Assembly (NCBI RefSeq): GCF_016859285.1
Contig: NC_053403.1
Location: 19,363,948-19,427,947, forward strand
Reading direction: 5' to 3'
Origin: Xiphias gladius
Taxonomy: Eukaryota; Chordata; Actinopteri; Istiophoriformes; Xiphiidae
Length of the DNA: 64,000 bases
The notes under the pieces were generated by a model. The model saw nothing but the letters and a program-made list of their open reading frames with translations. It did no database searches and was not told the DNA's origin. This document shows positions 1-10,700 of the stretch, one piece after another. Made by a program: the position numbers and the translations under genes. Numbering within the stretch: position 1 is the first letter of the stretch; each line of letters begins with the position of its first letter.

Positions 1-837
1 TATATATATTGTGGTATATATTCAAGTGTACTGTGAGCCATAGAAAAGACAAAAATTCCATTACCTTGTAATGGACATTTTATCCAATTTTCTTAAGGTT
101 TTATATTGTGGTATGATTTTATATAGGAGCCATATGAGAGGTAACAATAGTCCACCATGAGGTAAAACAGTCAAGCTGGAGATCAGGATTTTTCCTTTGT
201 GATCTTTAGTGTTAAGATCTAAATTTTTAATAGTGTCTACTTCTCTGACTCAAACAAGAATTTTGCTTTTTTCTTGCACCTTCCACAGGGATGTCAAAGG
301 TTAGGGTCAGCTACAGAACAACTACCCTGGAGCTGCTGGAGATGTTGAGATCCAATGTTTTGCTTGAGGACAATTCAGCAGTGTGGACTCTTGTAGACCC
401 AAGAGCTTAAATTAGGGTCCTGCTTTAGAAATCTTGTATATGTGTATGTACATGTGTCTTTGTGTAAATGACTTGAACACTAGCCTAATGATGCTGCTTA
501 TAAACCAGGGCAAAATGAGATGAAGTGCCCACTTACAAATGTAGAGGCTAATGACAAATGGCTGTGACCTTGGCAGTCTACATGGTAATGGTGGAGTCAT
601 AGTTGCCAGTAGTGAAGCTTGCAACAGCGTCATCACATCAACTAAGAAAAATGCCTGGGATCATGTACATCCAGATATTAAACACATGCTTTATGAAAAT
701 TTATGAAAATTTCAAGCATTAGTATTAAACCAGATGTGTATTCAGTGGCCAGCATCAAACTGTGGAATTCTCTACAGAATTATTTAAAGGGTTTTACACA
801 AGGATTGTAGTCACAAAATATATTAATGCTCAGCTCA
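1..837. other. intergenic, AT-rich, no gene recognised
   Basis: No coding exon is recognisable. Positions 680-800 read weakly like the end of a LINE ORF2 (a KLWNSL-like stretch at about 750-775), but this is too degraded to assign. The rest is AT-rich unique-looking sequence. Confidence 0.5.
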
Positions 838-2830
838 TGAATAACCCTTATTTGAATATTCCCACTGTATTTACATGGAAACAGAGCTCATACCTACCAG
901 AAAAAACAATAGTAAATTACATACAGTAATAGCTCATAGCTCTATTGATCAATGTATTCCTATAGCTGATTGTACTAATGACTTCATGAGCTTCTTTAAT
1001 GATAAAATTCTTACTATTAGGGACAAAATTCATCACTTCAAGCTCTTCTTTGCTAGTTATAATTAATCTGTCTTTTATTAACAGGCTATGTAACGCAGTC
1101 CTTTAAAGTAGCTGTAATTAAACCTCTTCTTAAAAAGCCTACTCTTGATCCAGATGTTTTAGCCAACTATAGCCCCAAATCTAACCTTCCCTTTCTCTCT
1201 AAGGTCACAGAAAGCTGTCACCAATTAATTTTGTGACTTTCTACATAATAATAATTTATTATAGGATTTTCAGTCAGGATTTAAAGTGTATCATAGCACA
1301 AAGACAACACTGGTGAAAGTTACAAATGATCTTCTAATTGCATCAGACAAAGGACTTGTCTCTGTACTTGTCTTGTTAGATCTTAGTGCTGCATTTGACA
1401 CTATTGACAATTACATCCTATAACAGAGACTGGAAAATTTAATTGGAATTAAAAGAACTGCTCTAAATTGGTTTAAGTCCTATTTATCGATTTCAGTTTG
1501 TGCATGTTAACGATAAATCCTCCATTTACTCAAAATTTAGTCACAGAGTTCCACAGGGTCCTTTGCTTTGACCAATTCTATTCACCTTATATATGCTTCC
1601 TTTGGGCAATATTATTAAGAATCACTCCATAAACTTCCAGTTTTATGTAGATGATACCCAGTTGTATTTGTCAATGAAGCCTGATGAAACCAATCAGTTA
1701 GCTAATTTTCAGGCATGCCTTAAGGACATAAAGGACCTGGATGACCAGCAACTTTCTGCTGTTAAACTCAGAAAAAAACTGAACTTATTGTACTTGGCCC
1801 CCAACACCTCAGAAACACATTACATAATGATATACTTACCCTGGCACTGCCCTGGCCTCCAGCACCACTGTTAGGAATCTCGGGGTTACCTTTGATGGAT
1901 ACGTCCTTTAACTCCCACTTAAAACAAACTTCAAGGACTGCTTTTGCGATTGCAAGAATCAGGCAATTCCTATCTCAAATAAATGCAGAAAAACTAGTCC
2001 ATGCTTTTGTTACTTCTAGGGTGGATTATTGTAATTCCTGATTATCAGGGTGTCTCAACAAATCTCTAAATAATCTCCATCTGATCCAGAATGCTGCAGC
2101 ATAAATGCTGAAAGGAACTATGAAAAGAGATCATATTTCTCCTGCATTAGCTTCTCGGAATTGGCTCCCTATAAAATCCGGAGTAGAATTCAAAATCCTC
2201 CTCCTCACCTACAAAGCCCTTACTGGTCAGGCACCATCATGTCTTAAAGAGCTCATAGTACCCTGTTACACCACTAGAACACTGCACTCCCAGAACGCAG
2301 GCTTGCCTGTGGTTGTCAGAATCTCCAAAAGTAGAATGGCCAGCAGAGCCTTCAGTTATCAGGCTTCTCTACTCTGAAACCATCTTCCGGTTTGGCTCCA
2401 GGAAGCAGACGCACTCTCCAAATTTAAAAGTGGGTTTAAAACCTTCTTTTTTGGTAAAGCTTATATTTTGGGCTGGATCAGGCTTGTCTTGAACCATCCC
2501 CTAAATATGCTGCTATCTCCAATCCGCACGCATTCATATCCCATTAATGCTTTTTACTAACTTGACTTCTTCTCTCTCCTGTATTTTTGCGCTTTCTTGT
2601 CTCCCTCCTCTCTCCTCCTAGCGCTTTCTGCAGGTACTTCTTCCTCTAGAGCTGCAGAATTTGGGTCTGTATCTGCAAACCACCTACTGCCCCCCTGACC
2701 CTGCTCAACACTCGCTGCTCCAATTATTATTATTGTTATTGTTATTATCATTATTATTATATTTAAAATTATTATTATTAGTCTTATTATTATAATTATT
2801 AGTTGTATTATCAGTATCTTAATTATTGTA
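838..2830 (+). mobile_element. decayed CR1/L2-type LINE, copy 1 (reverse transcriptase remains)
   Basis: This is the remains of a non-LTR retrotransposon of the jockey/CR1/L2 kind. The reverse-transcriptase catalytic stretch is visible: an [14 protein letters not shown] palm motif at about 1372-1401, a VPQG-like motif near 1545-1560, and FYVDD at 1641-1655. The C-terminal part follows at 2105-2377 (HISPALASRNWLPI, then LLLTYKALTG). Stops and frameshifts between these blocks show it is dead. Compared with copy 2 at the other end of the window it lacks about 180 bp near position 1060. It ends in an ATT/GTT-rich microsatellite tail (about 2723-2830), as is usual for this LINE group. It was probably 5' truncated on insertion. 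Confidence 0.85.
2723..2830 (+). repeat. (ATT)n-type microsatellite tail of the LINE
   Basis: Imperfect tandem ATT/GTT/CTT units lie directly after the reverse-transcriptase remnant. This fits the 3' simple-repeat tail of CR1/L2-like LINEs in the + orientation. Confidence 0.75.
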
Positions 2831-3784
2831 CATATTTATGTGTAACCTGTATTGTGCTATGTTCTCTTTCCCCTCCTCACTTTTTGCCTCTCTCATGATG
2901 CATTATATAAAGCTTGATTTTAAATATGTATATGAATTTTGCTTGCGTTTGATTAAGTTTGACTTGAACATTAAGGAATCATTTGACCTCTTATGCTTAT
3001 TTGCTTTCTTATCTAAAGTTAGATGAGAAGATTGATGCCACTTTCATGTCTAAAACTGGTGTAAATCTTCTCTTCTAATTCTTCACATGAAAGCGAATTG
3101 GCATATTTCCCAAAATGTTATCCAGTTAATGAGTGAGTGACAGTAGACAAAAAGAATTATTAGAAAAGAAAATGAGCATCCGCCGCCCCCCCTTTTGCCA
3201 GTGCCTATTTTCCATAGCAAGTGAAATTGTGAACAAAATGAGGAAATGCATAGGTTGAAAGGTCTGCAAAGAAACAGATACTGTAGGCAACAGCATGAAA
3301 CCCACATATATGGGTAAGATTGATGAATGTGTGGTTGTGTCTGTGTTTATGCATAAATAACCCAGTGACATGTATGAACACTCACATGCATGCTTGTGTT
3401 GTCCAGACTTTGTCACAATTAATGACTATAATCAAGGCCATATATGCACAAACATGAATCATGTTGTATGTACGCAGAGTCCTTTCAGTAGTGATAGCAT
3501 TTATAAATTACCATTTTATGCCAGTTTATCAGACTATGAGGTCTCTTTCAGTCAGCAAATGTGTATTGAAACAAGTCATAGACTATTAATGAAACATTTA
3601 CAACTTAAACTGAAATGAACTGACTCAATATCTGCAGGGAACATAGAATTAATGGAAAGCTCAATATACCTCTGTCTACTGTGATTTATATAATAAATAA
3701 AACCACCATAGCCCAACAATCACCAGTGCTTCACGGAATAAGATCAGAATGGCAAATTAACCTAATATTTATATGCAGCATATA

Positions 3785-3799
3785 GCTAGCTATTAGCAA
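3785..3799 (+). repeat. left target-site duplication of the Penelope-like insertion
   Basis: GCTAGCTATTAGCAA, repeated exactly at 4619-4633 in direct orientation. The flanking bases differ on both sides. Confidence 0.85.
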
Positions 3800-4618
3800 A
3801 TGTTTGTGCAGATTCTTAGTCATCCAGGTCATGGTTAATCAGGAAGAGCTGAATCAAGGGCAACTGGACTTGGTTGTAGATACTATTAGACATTTCACCT
3901 CTCATCCAGGAGGTTTCATCAGTTCTGACTGTCTGGTTGGGAGTGCCAGGTATTTAACCTCTGTGGGGTCATTATGAAGGCCATTGATTTCACTTGGTTT
4001 GTCAGTGCTCCCTGCTGTTGTAATGAAGCAATAGTCGTTAGAGTTGTTGGAGTCACCTCAGGCCAAGTGTAAACGACAGTCATTAGTTTTTTTGCCTGCT
4101 TGCTAAGCAATGTAGTGTATGCAGTCCAATGTAATGAGGAAGTCACAGACTCTCGTACATTCATGAAACACAGGAGGGCCACCTCCTCAGGTCAAGACTC
4201 AGCAATTTATCTATGCCTGAAGGATAAGGGGCGCTCCTTCGAGGACAAAAACGTACATATTTTAGATAGGGAGGACAGATGGTTTGAAAGAGGACTGAAG
4301 GAGGCTATCTACGTTAAAGTAGAAAAACCCTCCCTCAGCAGAGGAGGAGGTCTATGACACCACTTTCATCGATTTAACAACCATTCCCAATGTGCCTCAG
4401 GTGAATCCATTGACTCTGTTGTTAAACCAGCCAGGAGCACTAATGAACCAAGTGACATCGATGACCTTGATAATGACCCCACCGAGGTTAAACACCTGGG
4501 AATCCCCACCAATCCATCAGAACTAAGTTGTGTAAAAACTTAGTTCACTTGGACGTGAGGTAAAATGTCTTCAAGTATCTCCAACCCAGTCCAGTTGCAC
4601 TTGATTCAACTCTTCTTT
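3800..4618 (+). mobile_element. Penelope-like element fragment with GIY-YIG remnant and inverted flanking arms
   Basis: The open stretch 4100-4357 encodes the C-terminal nuclease part of a Penelope-like retroelement. A VVYAVQC start is followed by HRRATSSGQDSA, LKDKG, an ILDREDRWFERG..KEAIYVK block and KPSL.RGGG, all typical of fish Penelope/Neptune GIY-YIG domains. The segment carrying the catalytic YIG and Arg between VVYAVQC and HRRATSS is missing, so it cannot be active. A left arm (about 3803-4075) is the inverted counterpart of the right arm (about 4385-4618), about 80% identical over the best 90 bases. The perfect 15-base word GCTAGCTATTAGCAA at 3785-3799 and 4619-4633 is a target-site duplication, which fixes the insertion boundaries. 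Confidence 0.85.
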
Positions 4619-4633
4619 GCTAGCTATTAGCAA
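4619..4633 (+). repeat. right target-site duplication of the Penelope-like insertion
   Basis: Exact direct repeat of 3785-3799, abutting the right inverted arm of the element. Confidence 0.85.
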
Positions 4634-6900
4634 TACTTGGTTACAAAGTCTAGTTCCACCAAGTAAAAGCAGAAGATATGGAATTATTAAAAAAAGAAAT
4701 CAAGGTCTTCAGTAAGAGCAAGATTAGAGTTGCACACAGATTAGAAGCTTTGAATTGTCAGTGGATGTATATTCTACTTCTGTTGGCACTTTCTGGGAAG
4801 TTACACAACAATAGAGAAGCAACTTTTTTATTATAATTGACAACAAGAGGAGGGGAAGCAGGCAGTTTGGCTCTCAATCTCTATGGGAGTTGCAACAAGT
4901 TCAACAAATTCAGGCTATGCTTTAACTTAAAGAAACATGTGAGGCGGTACATCTTACAGCCTCAAAAGTGAGCACTGTGAAACAAAAATCTTAACAGACA
5001 GACTATATTCAATTTCCCAGGTCCGAAAGGGCAAATTAATTTAAAATAATCTGTTTGTATGTCAGTGCTGTGAGAAGGAAACTGTTTCAGGGTTACCTGT
5101 TTGTATATCCCATTGTGAGGCAAAGGACATGACAATTTGATGGAAAATGCTACACAACTTCACTTTAAGCCTACCATTGTTTGACAAAGAGCAGACATAA
5201 GCTGATAGTGTTAGCTCAGGATATCAGAACCGAACAGACATTACAATCATTATTGAGGGATATTAGAGCTGGAGCTGAATTTTATATAGTATAGTATAGT
5301 AGAGTATAGTCTGACCTTGGCATGCTCACCCACATAAAACCCTTAATTACTGAGTTTCTTGTAAATAGACACAGCAGAAACACAGCAGAATTATCAGCTA
5401 TGAGTGGATAAGCAATACTCCAGTCAACACTAATCTCCAAATAATTGCCATTGAAATATCAGTACCTTTCTGTGTGGAATGGATTTTAACCAGTCTATAA
5501 AATCAGCCACAATGTGGCTGTAAACATGCTATGAGTCATATACAGAGTAAATATTCAACTTGATTGTTTACTTCCACTGGTGTATGATTTTATCAGTGTT
5601 TATCAAATGCTCCCTTATGTTTAATGACTAGAATGGCTCCTAACTTGCACTGGTTGCACCCCGACTTCTTGTATCTGCAAAATGTATTATTTATCTAATT
5701 TATGTATAACTACCAACCTTCATGCTGTTAATTGTTCAGAAAAAATATTACTTTTCTGTCCCCTTTTTTGTCTTGTATTTGTCCAGTGTCTCATAAATGT
5801 CCTTGTCCTACAATAAATCTGCCCCATGTTATTGCCTTCAACTATTTACCTTTCCCTCATTCTTAATTGTATGTATGAATCTAATATGACAAAGGAGTTC
5901 CAAATCAATATTTGTGAACATGAAGCTTTTGCAAATATCAGAGAGGTTGTATGTTTTGATCTTATCATTTGTAAGAGGGATTCCCTTTTAGAATAAAATC
6001 TCATTTACAAAGTAACTTTACAATCCTTGCATGGCAGAGAAAGACTGAACTGCATCCACGTACAGTAATTTTAAAATCCTGTCTTGCTGTAGCCCACAAC
6101 CAGGAAAAATCATTGGGAACAGTCTAAGCTAATGAGCCGCCATTCAAAGGCAGGTAGTTATTATGTTGCACAACAATAATTCCAGATGTAGGACATAGAG
6201 AAAATTATTTCCATTGATCAACCTGGGGTCCTTAGGAAATGTAGTCATGAAGTAGTGTTGATTTAACAATAACCCAAGGTATGTATACAATTATAATCAA
6301 GTTACTAAGCTATAAATACTGTATTTAAATGTTGTTAATGATAATATTCACCATCTGTCATACCTTCATCATATGGTACTGTACCTGTCAGTAAGGGAAT
6401 GTCCAAATTTTCTAATTTGGTAATCTATTATTGTTTCAATTTAATTCAGATTGTGTCAGCTGATATAATGAACTATTATATTAAATATTCTGAATATATT
6501 ATTTTTTTACTTAAAAGTAATGCTTTGCTACATGCTCAGAATTCTTAATATGTTATATGCATCAAGTAGCAGTAGACTTTCAGTGATTCACATCTTCTAT
6601 TACAATTCCCTTTAAAAGACTGGAAGAGAAAATATTGCAGTAACACTATATGGGGTTCTGTGTGTGTAATGTTAAAGTGTACAAAATGCTAATAACTGGT
6701 TAAGTGAACACTTTTTGGCTTGCTTTGAGCAGGGTTAAATTAATGTTTTTGAAGTAGCTCTGGCAAACTAAGTACTTGATATTACAAAAAACAAAACAAA
6801 ACAAAAAAGATATTTCAGACTCAAAGACTTAATAGTCACCAGTTAAATCTTACAATAATGTTAAACATGCTGTAAGTTTAGACCAGGACAACGTAGGAGA
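4634..6900. other. intergenic, no gene recognised
   Basis: AT-rich sequence with no credible exon. The only notable simple repeat is a short TATAG-rich run at about 5281-5310. Confidence 0.5.
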
Positions 6901-6939
6901 GTGTGACTTACCACTCAGTCCATGGTGCTGAAATGGCCT

Positions 6940-7787
6940 TGCACGCGTCATCATTATGTTAAATCCCCAATTTTACAAATATCTTTTTTTGTTGTCCCTG
7001 TGATCCTGAATAATTTATTTCGAACCGTTGTTCCGTTTTGACATTTGCTCACATCGTCCCCGGGTAAGCATGGACAGGAGCATGAATCCCTCATCAGAGC
7101 TCGGGAAGGTCAAGTGATATTGATCTCACTATGCAAACGCGCGCTATATTGTCAGAATCAAACCTCCAAAGTTGGGGTCAGGTCAAACATTTTCAGGTGA
7201 TTTGGGAACTCATTAGCAGATAAGGCTCTTTTGGTGCCTTTTAAAAGTTGAAACGGGGAAATTACTTCTGGAATTAGCAGATTTGTCAAGATAGACTTTG
7301 CATACGGTGATGACACTGTAAATTCACCCTTATGATGGTGGTCAATCCACGGTGCGTAAAACGCGCGCTCTGGGGTGGAGACTTCTTCGCAGAGGCAGGA
7401 TCACAGAGCACAGCAGCACGACTCCCTCCATCCACAGGTTGCGGTGCGAATCTCTCCTCCTCTCTGAGCATCTTGGCAACCCAGACTTAAGAGTACAATC
7501 GGTGGACATGAACTAAGTAGTCAAAGGATGCGTTTGGCTGAACGATTTGGACTTTTGATTGTGCAGATTCTCATGCGCAAAATGCCGAATCCGCAGCCTT
7601 AAACGACTTGATTATAGACTACCTGACCATTCGATTGTATTGCGCAGGACTGTTTTGTTGTTAAAAAAATAAGAAAAAAATTATATATCTCTTCTTAACA
7701 TTTCTTCCGCGGACTGTGCGTTTTATTCGAGACCACCATGCCACAGGTCCTTCACTTCAACTGCACCACGGTGACAACAGCAACATA
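6940..7787 (+). promoter_or_regulatory. KCNK13: KCNK13 upstream/5'UTR region, locally CpG-rich
   Basis: CpG dinucleotides are markedly more frequent here than in the flanking AT-rich DNA (for example around 7020-7065, 7135-7145 and 7350-7370). This fits a promoter and 5'UTR directly upstream of the KCNK13 start at 7788. No transcription start can be fixed from sequence alone. Confidence 0.45.
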
Positions 7788-7788
7788 A
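7738..7788 (+). promoter_or_regulatory. KCNK13 upstream ORF, stop overlapping the main start (TAATG)
   Basis: An ATG in strong context (CCACC before it) at 7738 opens a 16-codon reading frame, MPQVLHFNCTTVTTAT. Its TAA at 7786-7788 shares its last A with the KCNK13 ATG at 7788-7790. It is in a different frame from the channel. If the mRNA leader includes 7738, ribosomes would have to leak past it or reinitiate. Transcription of this stretch is assumed, not shown. Confidence 0.5.
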
Positions 7789-10700
7789 TGGCATGTAGGA
7801 GCGGTTGCTGCTGCGGCTCCAGTCCAATAAACGACGATAACGCCAGGTTTCTGCTCCTGGCATTGTTCATCATCATCTATCTCTTTTGTGGGGCCGTAGT
7901 TTTCTCAGCACTGGAGCAGCCGAAAGAACGAGAGGCTAAGGAGCGCTGGGCGCAGAGGTTCGATCATTTCAGCCAGAAGTATAACCTGAGTAAGAAGGAC
8001 CTGAAGAACTTCCTCAGGAACTACGAGGAGGCGAACGTAGCCGGTATCCGTGTGGACACAATCAGACCTCGGTGGGACTTCACCGGCGCTTTTTACTTCG
8101 TGGGAACTGTGGTATCAACCATTGGTGAGACGAAGAGACAGGCATTTAAAAACGGTGTTAAAAATGAAGTTTCTCAGTCAGCTTTAAGATATTTTACTGA
8201 AAACGTACTCGTTAGAAATCGATTTGTGTGATTACAGCCTCTTTGCTTTCCCTACAATGTGACTCACTGTGTCACTAATACAAACAAATTCTCCCGTATT
8301 CTTAGACACTATGATCCAGCATAGACATCACCATAGCCCTGGCTGTAGAACAGCTGAACAGAATGAAGATATAATTAATTAAATTAGTTACACCTGTGTT
8401 TGACAAGTTCTCCTCTCTGAACATGCATATGTTTGTTTTTTAAGCAGCATCAGTTTTGTGACACTTGTGATTTTGATTTAGTACCTACAATCTGTTTCTT
8501 TGGGTTCAACAAAAAATAATGCCTGCTTCAGAGCAAGGTTTGTCCCTGACAATCTGTTCTCCATTTCAACACAGGACTGTCTGGGAGCACTAGAGGTGCC
8601 AGTGTCAGTATGACAGACAGAACAGAGTCATCCTTCTAGGCAATAGCACTGTTACACAGTGACAACAATCTTTTGTTGTTGATACCTCTGATTTGTACTT
8701 GCACACTCTGCTTTTATCCTACAGTTTCTTTTCTTCTCAGTATCTGATAGATTAGAGCCATTCAACATATTTGTGTAGAGTGAATTAATGAATTTTGATT
8801 ATTGACAGTTTGAAAGGGCCTCTGATTAGATGACTGGGATGGCCATCACCATTTAAATCAGAGGGATGGTAGGGACCAGGGGTTTGTCAAGCCAGTTTCC
8901 TAACCTATCGCTTTTTACACAACTTAATTAATTTCGCTTGTAGACTTTTATTTTTTTTACCCTGATTGTGGCCTACAAAGAGGGGTGACCGCAAGATTGA
9001 GCCATTGATTCCTGAAGCTTCTGATGATTTCCAAGATTATTTGCCAATTAAAAAGAAATTGTTTCCTCTGCTGTAGCTGTACTAGCAGCCTTTGTGCACT
9101 TTCCATACAACCTCTGACTATGTAGTAAAGACAACATCCTGGTTTTTAAACACAAACTTCATCACATCTTTCTCTCAAGTAACCTATGAATTGCAGACAA
9201 TTTCAAAATGCTCTGGCATATCACACCCTACTACTGACTGTACTATTACAAGTATGGGTTGGCTGTTATAAGTATCAGTATGAATGCACCCACTGATCTT
9301 TAATTGTAACAAGATTGCATCATATCTCTGATCTTACAAATGACAGCTGTATTGTCATTGCATCATAATTGCTGTAAACTCCTGCACAGATATTGTATGC
9401 TGTAATACCTTATTTATTACTCTGAATCCAGATGTCTGAAGAGATAGAGAGGGTGATGGTGAATTTCCCTCACTCCACTCCATCAAATGATTTTCTCACC
9501 CTCAAACAGAGCCAAGCAAGCTGTTTCCCGGTTTGCCAGTCTTTGTGCTAAGCTAAGCTAACCGGCTGCTAGATGAAGGCCATTATTGCCATATAGACAC
9601 AAAAGAAGTATCAGTTTTCATATCTAACTCCTAGGAAGAAAGTGAATAAGCATACTTCCCAAAAAGACAGTTTACTGGTTTAAATATTTTTCTTTGGTGA
9701 GTGAAGTCACATTTAGGAGGACAAATCAGGACTTTTTTTTTGCAAAACTCGGCACCCACATTAACACCCACTATGTTCACAGCTTTTGTTCCATAGCCAT
9801 CCTGACACAGATGTCATACTGACATAGTAGCACGATATTTTCTCTCCTTTCTTTCATGAGTTGTAGATTTTATAAACAGGTTAAACGACTGAGCAACATC
9901 ACGTTTAACTGGGCTTCAGAAACAAGAAGAAAAGAAAAACACGTCTATAAAATCGAGCTCATTTGGCTTTATCGTCGTGTTTGGAAGAAAACTCAAGTTC
10001 AATTAGCACCTGGAAAACCAATTTGAATGTGGAGGCAATCAAATCCTCCACAAGAAGCGTGCCTGTGGCACAGTGGCAATTCATCATGCTGCAGATCAAA
10101 TACAAATACCGGTTTTACTGTGTATTTGTCTACTTATTACAAAATATTTTTTGTGTGTATCCCAGGATTTGGGATGACCACTCCTGCCACCATTGGAGGA
10201 AAAGTCTTCCTGATGTTCTATGGTCTGCTTGGCTGCGCAGCTACCATCCTCTTCTTCAACCTGTTTCTGGAGCGTGTCATCACCGTCATCGCTGTTGTCC
10301 TCAAGTCCTGTCACAAACGACACCATAACAAGGCTTTGCTCCCACAAAATGCCCGGCAAGTCTCTGAGGGAAACAGAGCAGGTGGAGCAGCGGGAGGTGG
10401 AGGAGGAAAAGGGGAGGATCTGGTTGGCTGGAAGCCTTCAGTCTACTGTGTCATGCTCATTCTAGGGGCAGCAGCCATCTTGGTGTCCTGCTGTGCTTCG
10501 CTCATGTACTCGGCAGCCGAGGGCTGGGGCTACCTGGACTCGCTCTACTTCTGTTTTGTGGCCTTCAGCACCATCGGTTTTGGAGATATGGTGAGCAGTC
10601 AACAGGTCGTCTACGAGGGCCATGCAACAGCTGCATATCGGCTCGGCAACTTCTTCTTCATTCTGACCGGCGTCTGCTGCATCTACTCTCTCTTCAACGT

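Noticed and set aside
875..2377. LINE copy 1 as a functional reverse-transcriptase gene
   Set aside because: In-frame stops, frameshifts and a deletion of about 180 bp break it into pieces.
4100..4357. 85-residue open frame as a host gene
   Set aside because: It matches the nuclease end of Penelope-like elements and lies inside an insertion bounded by a target-site duplication.
7716..7787. N-terminal extension of KCNK13 from 7716
   Set aside because: The frame is open, but the codon at 7716 is GTG and there is no in-frame ATG before 7788. The family N terminus matches the ATG at 7788.
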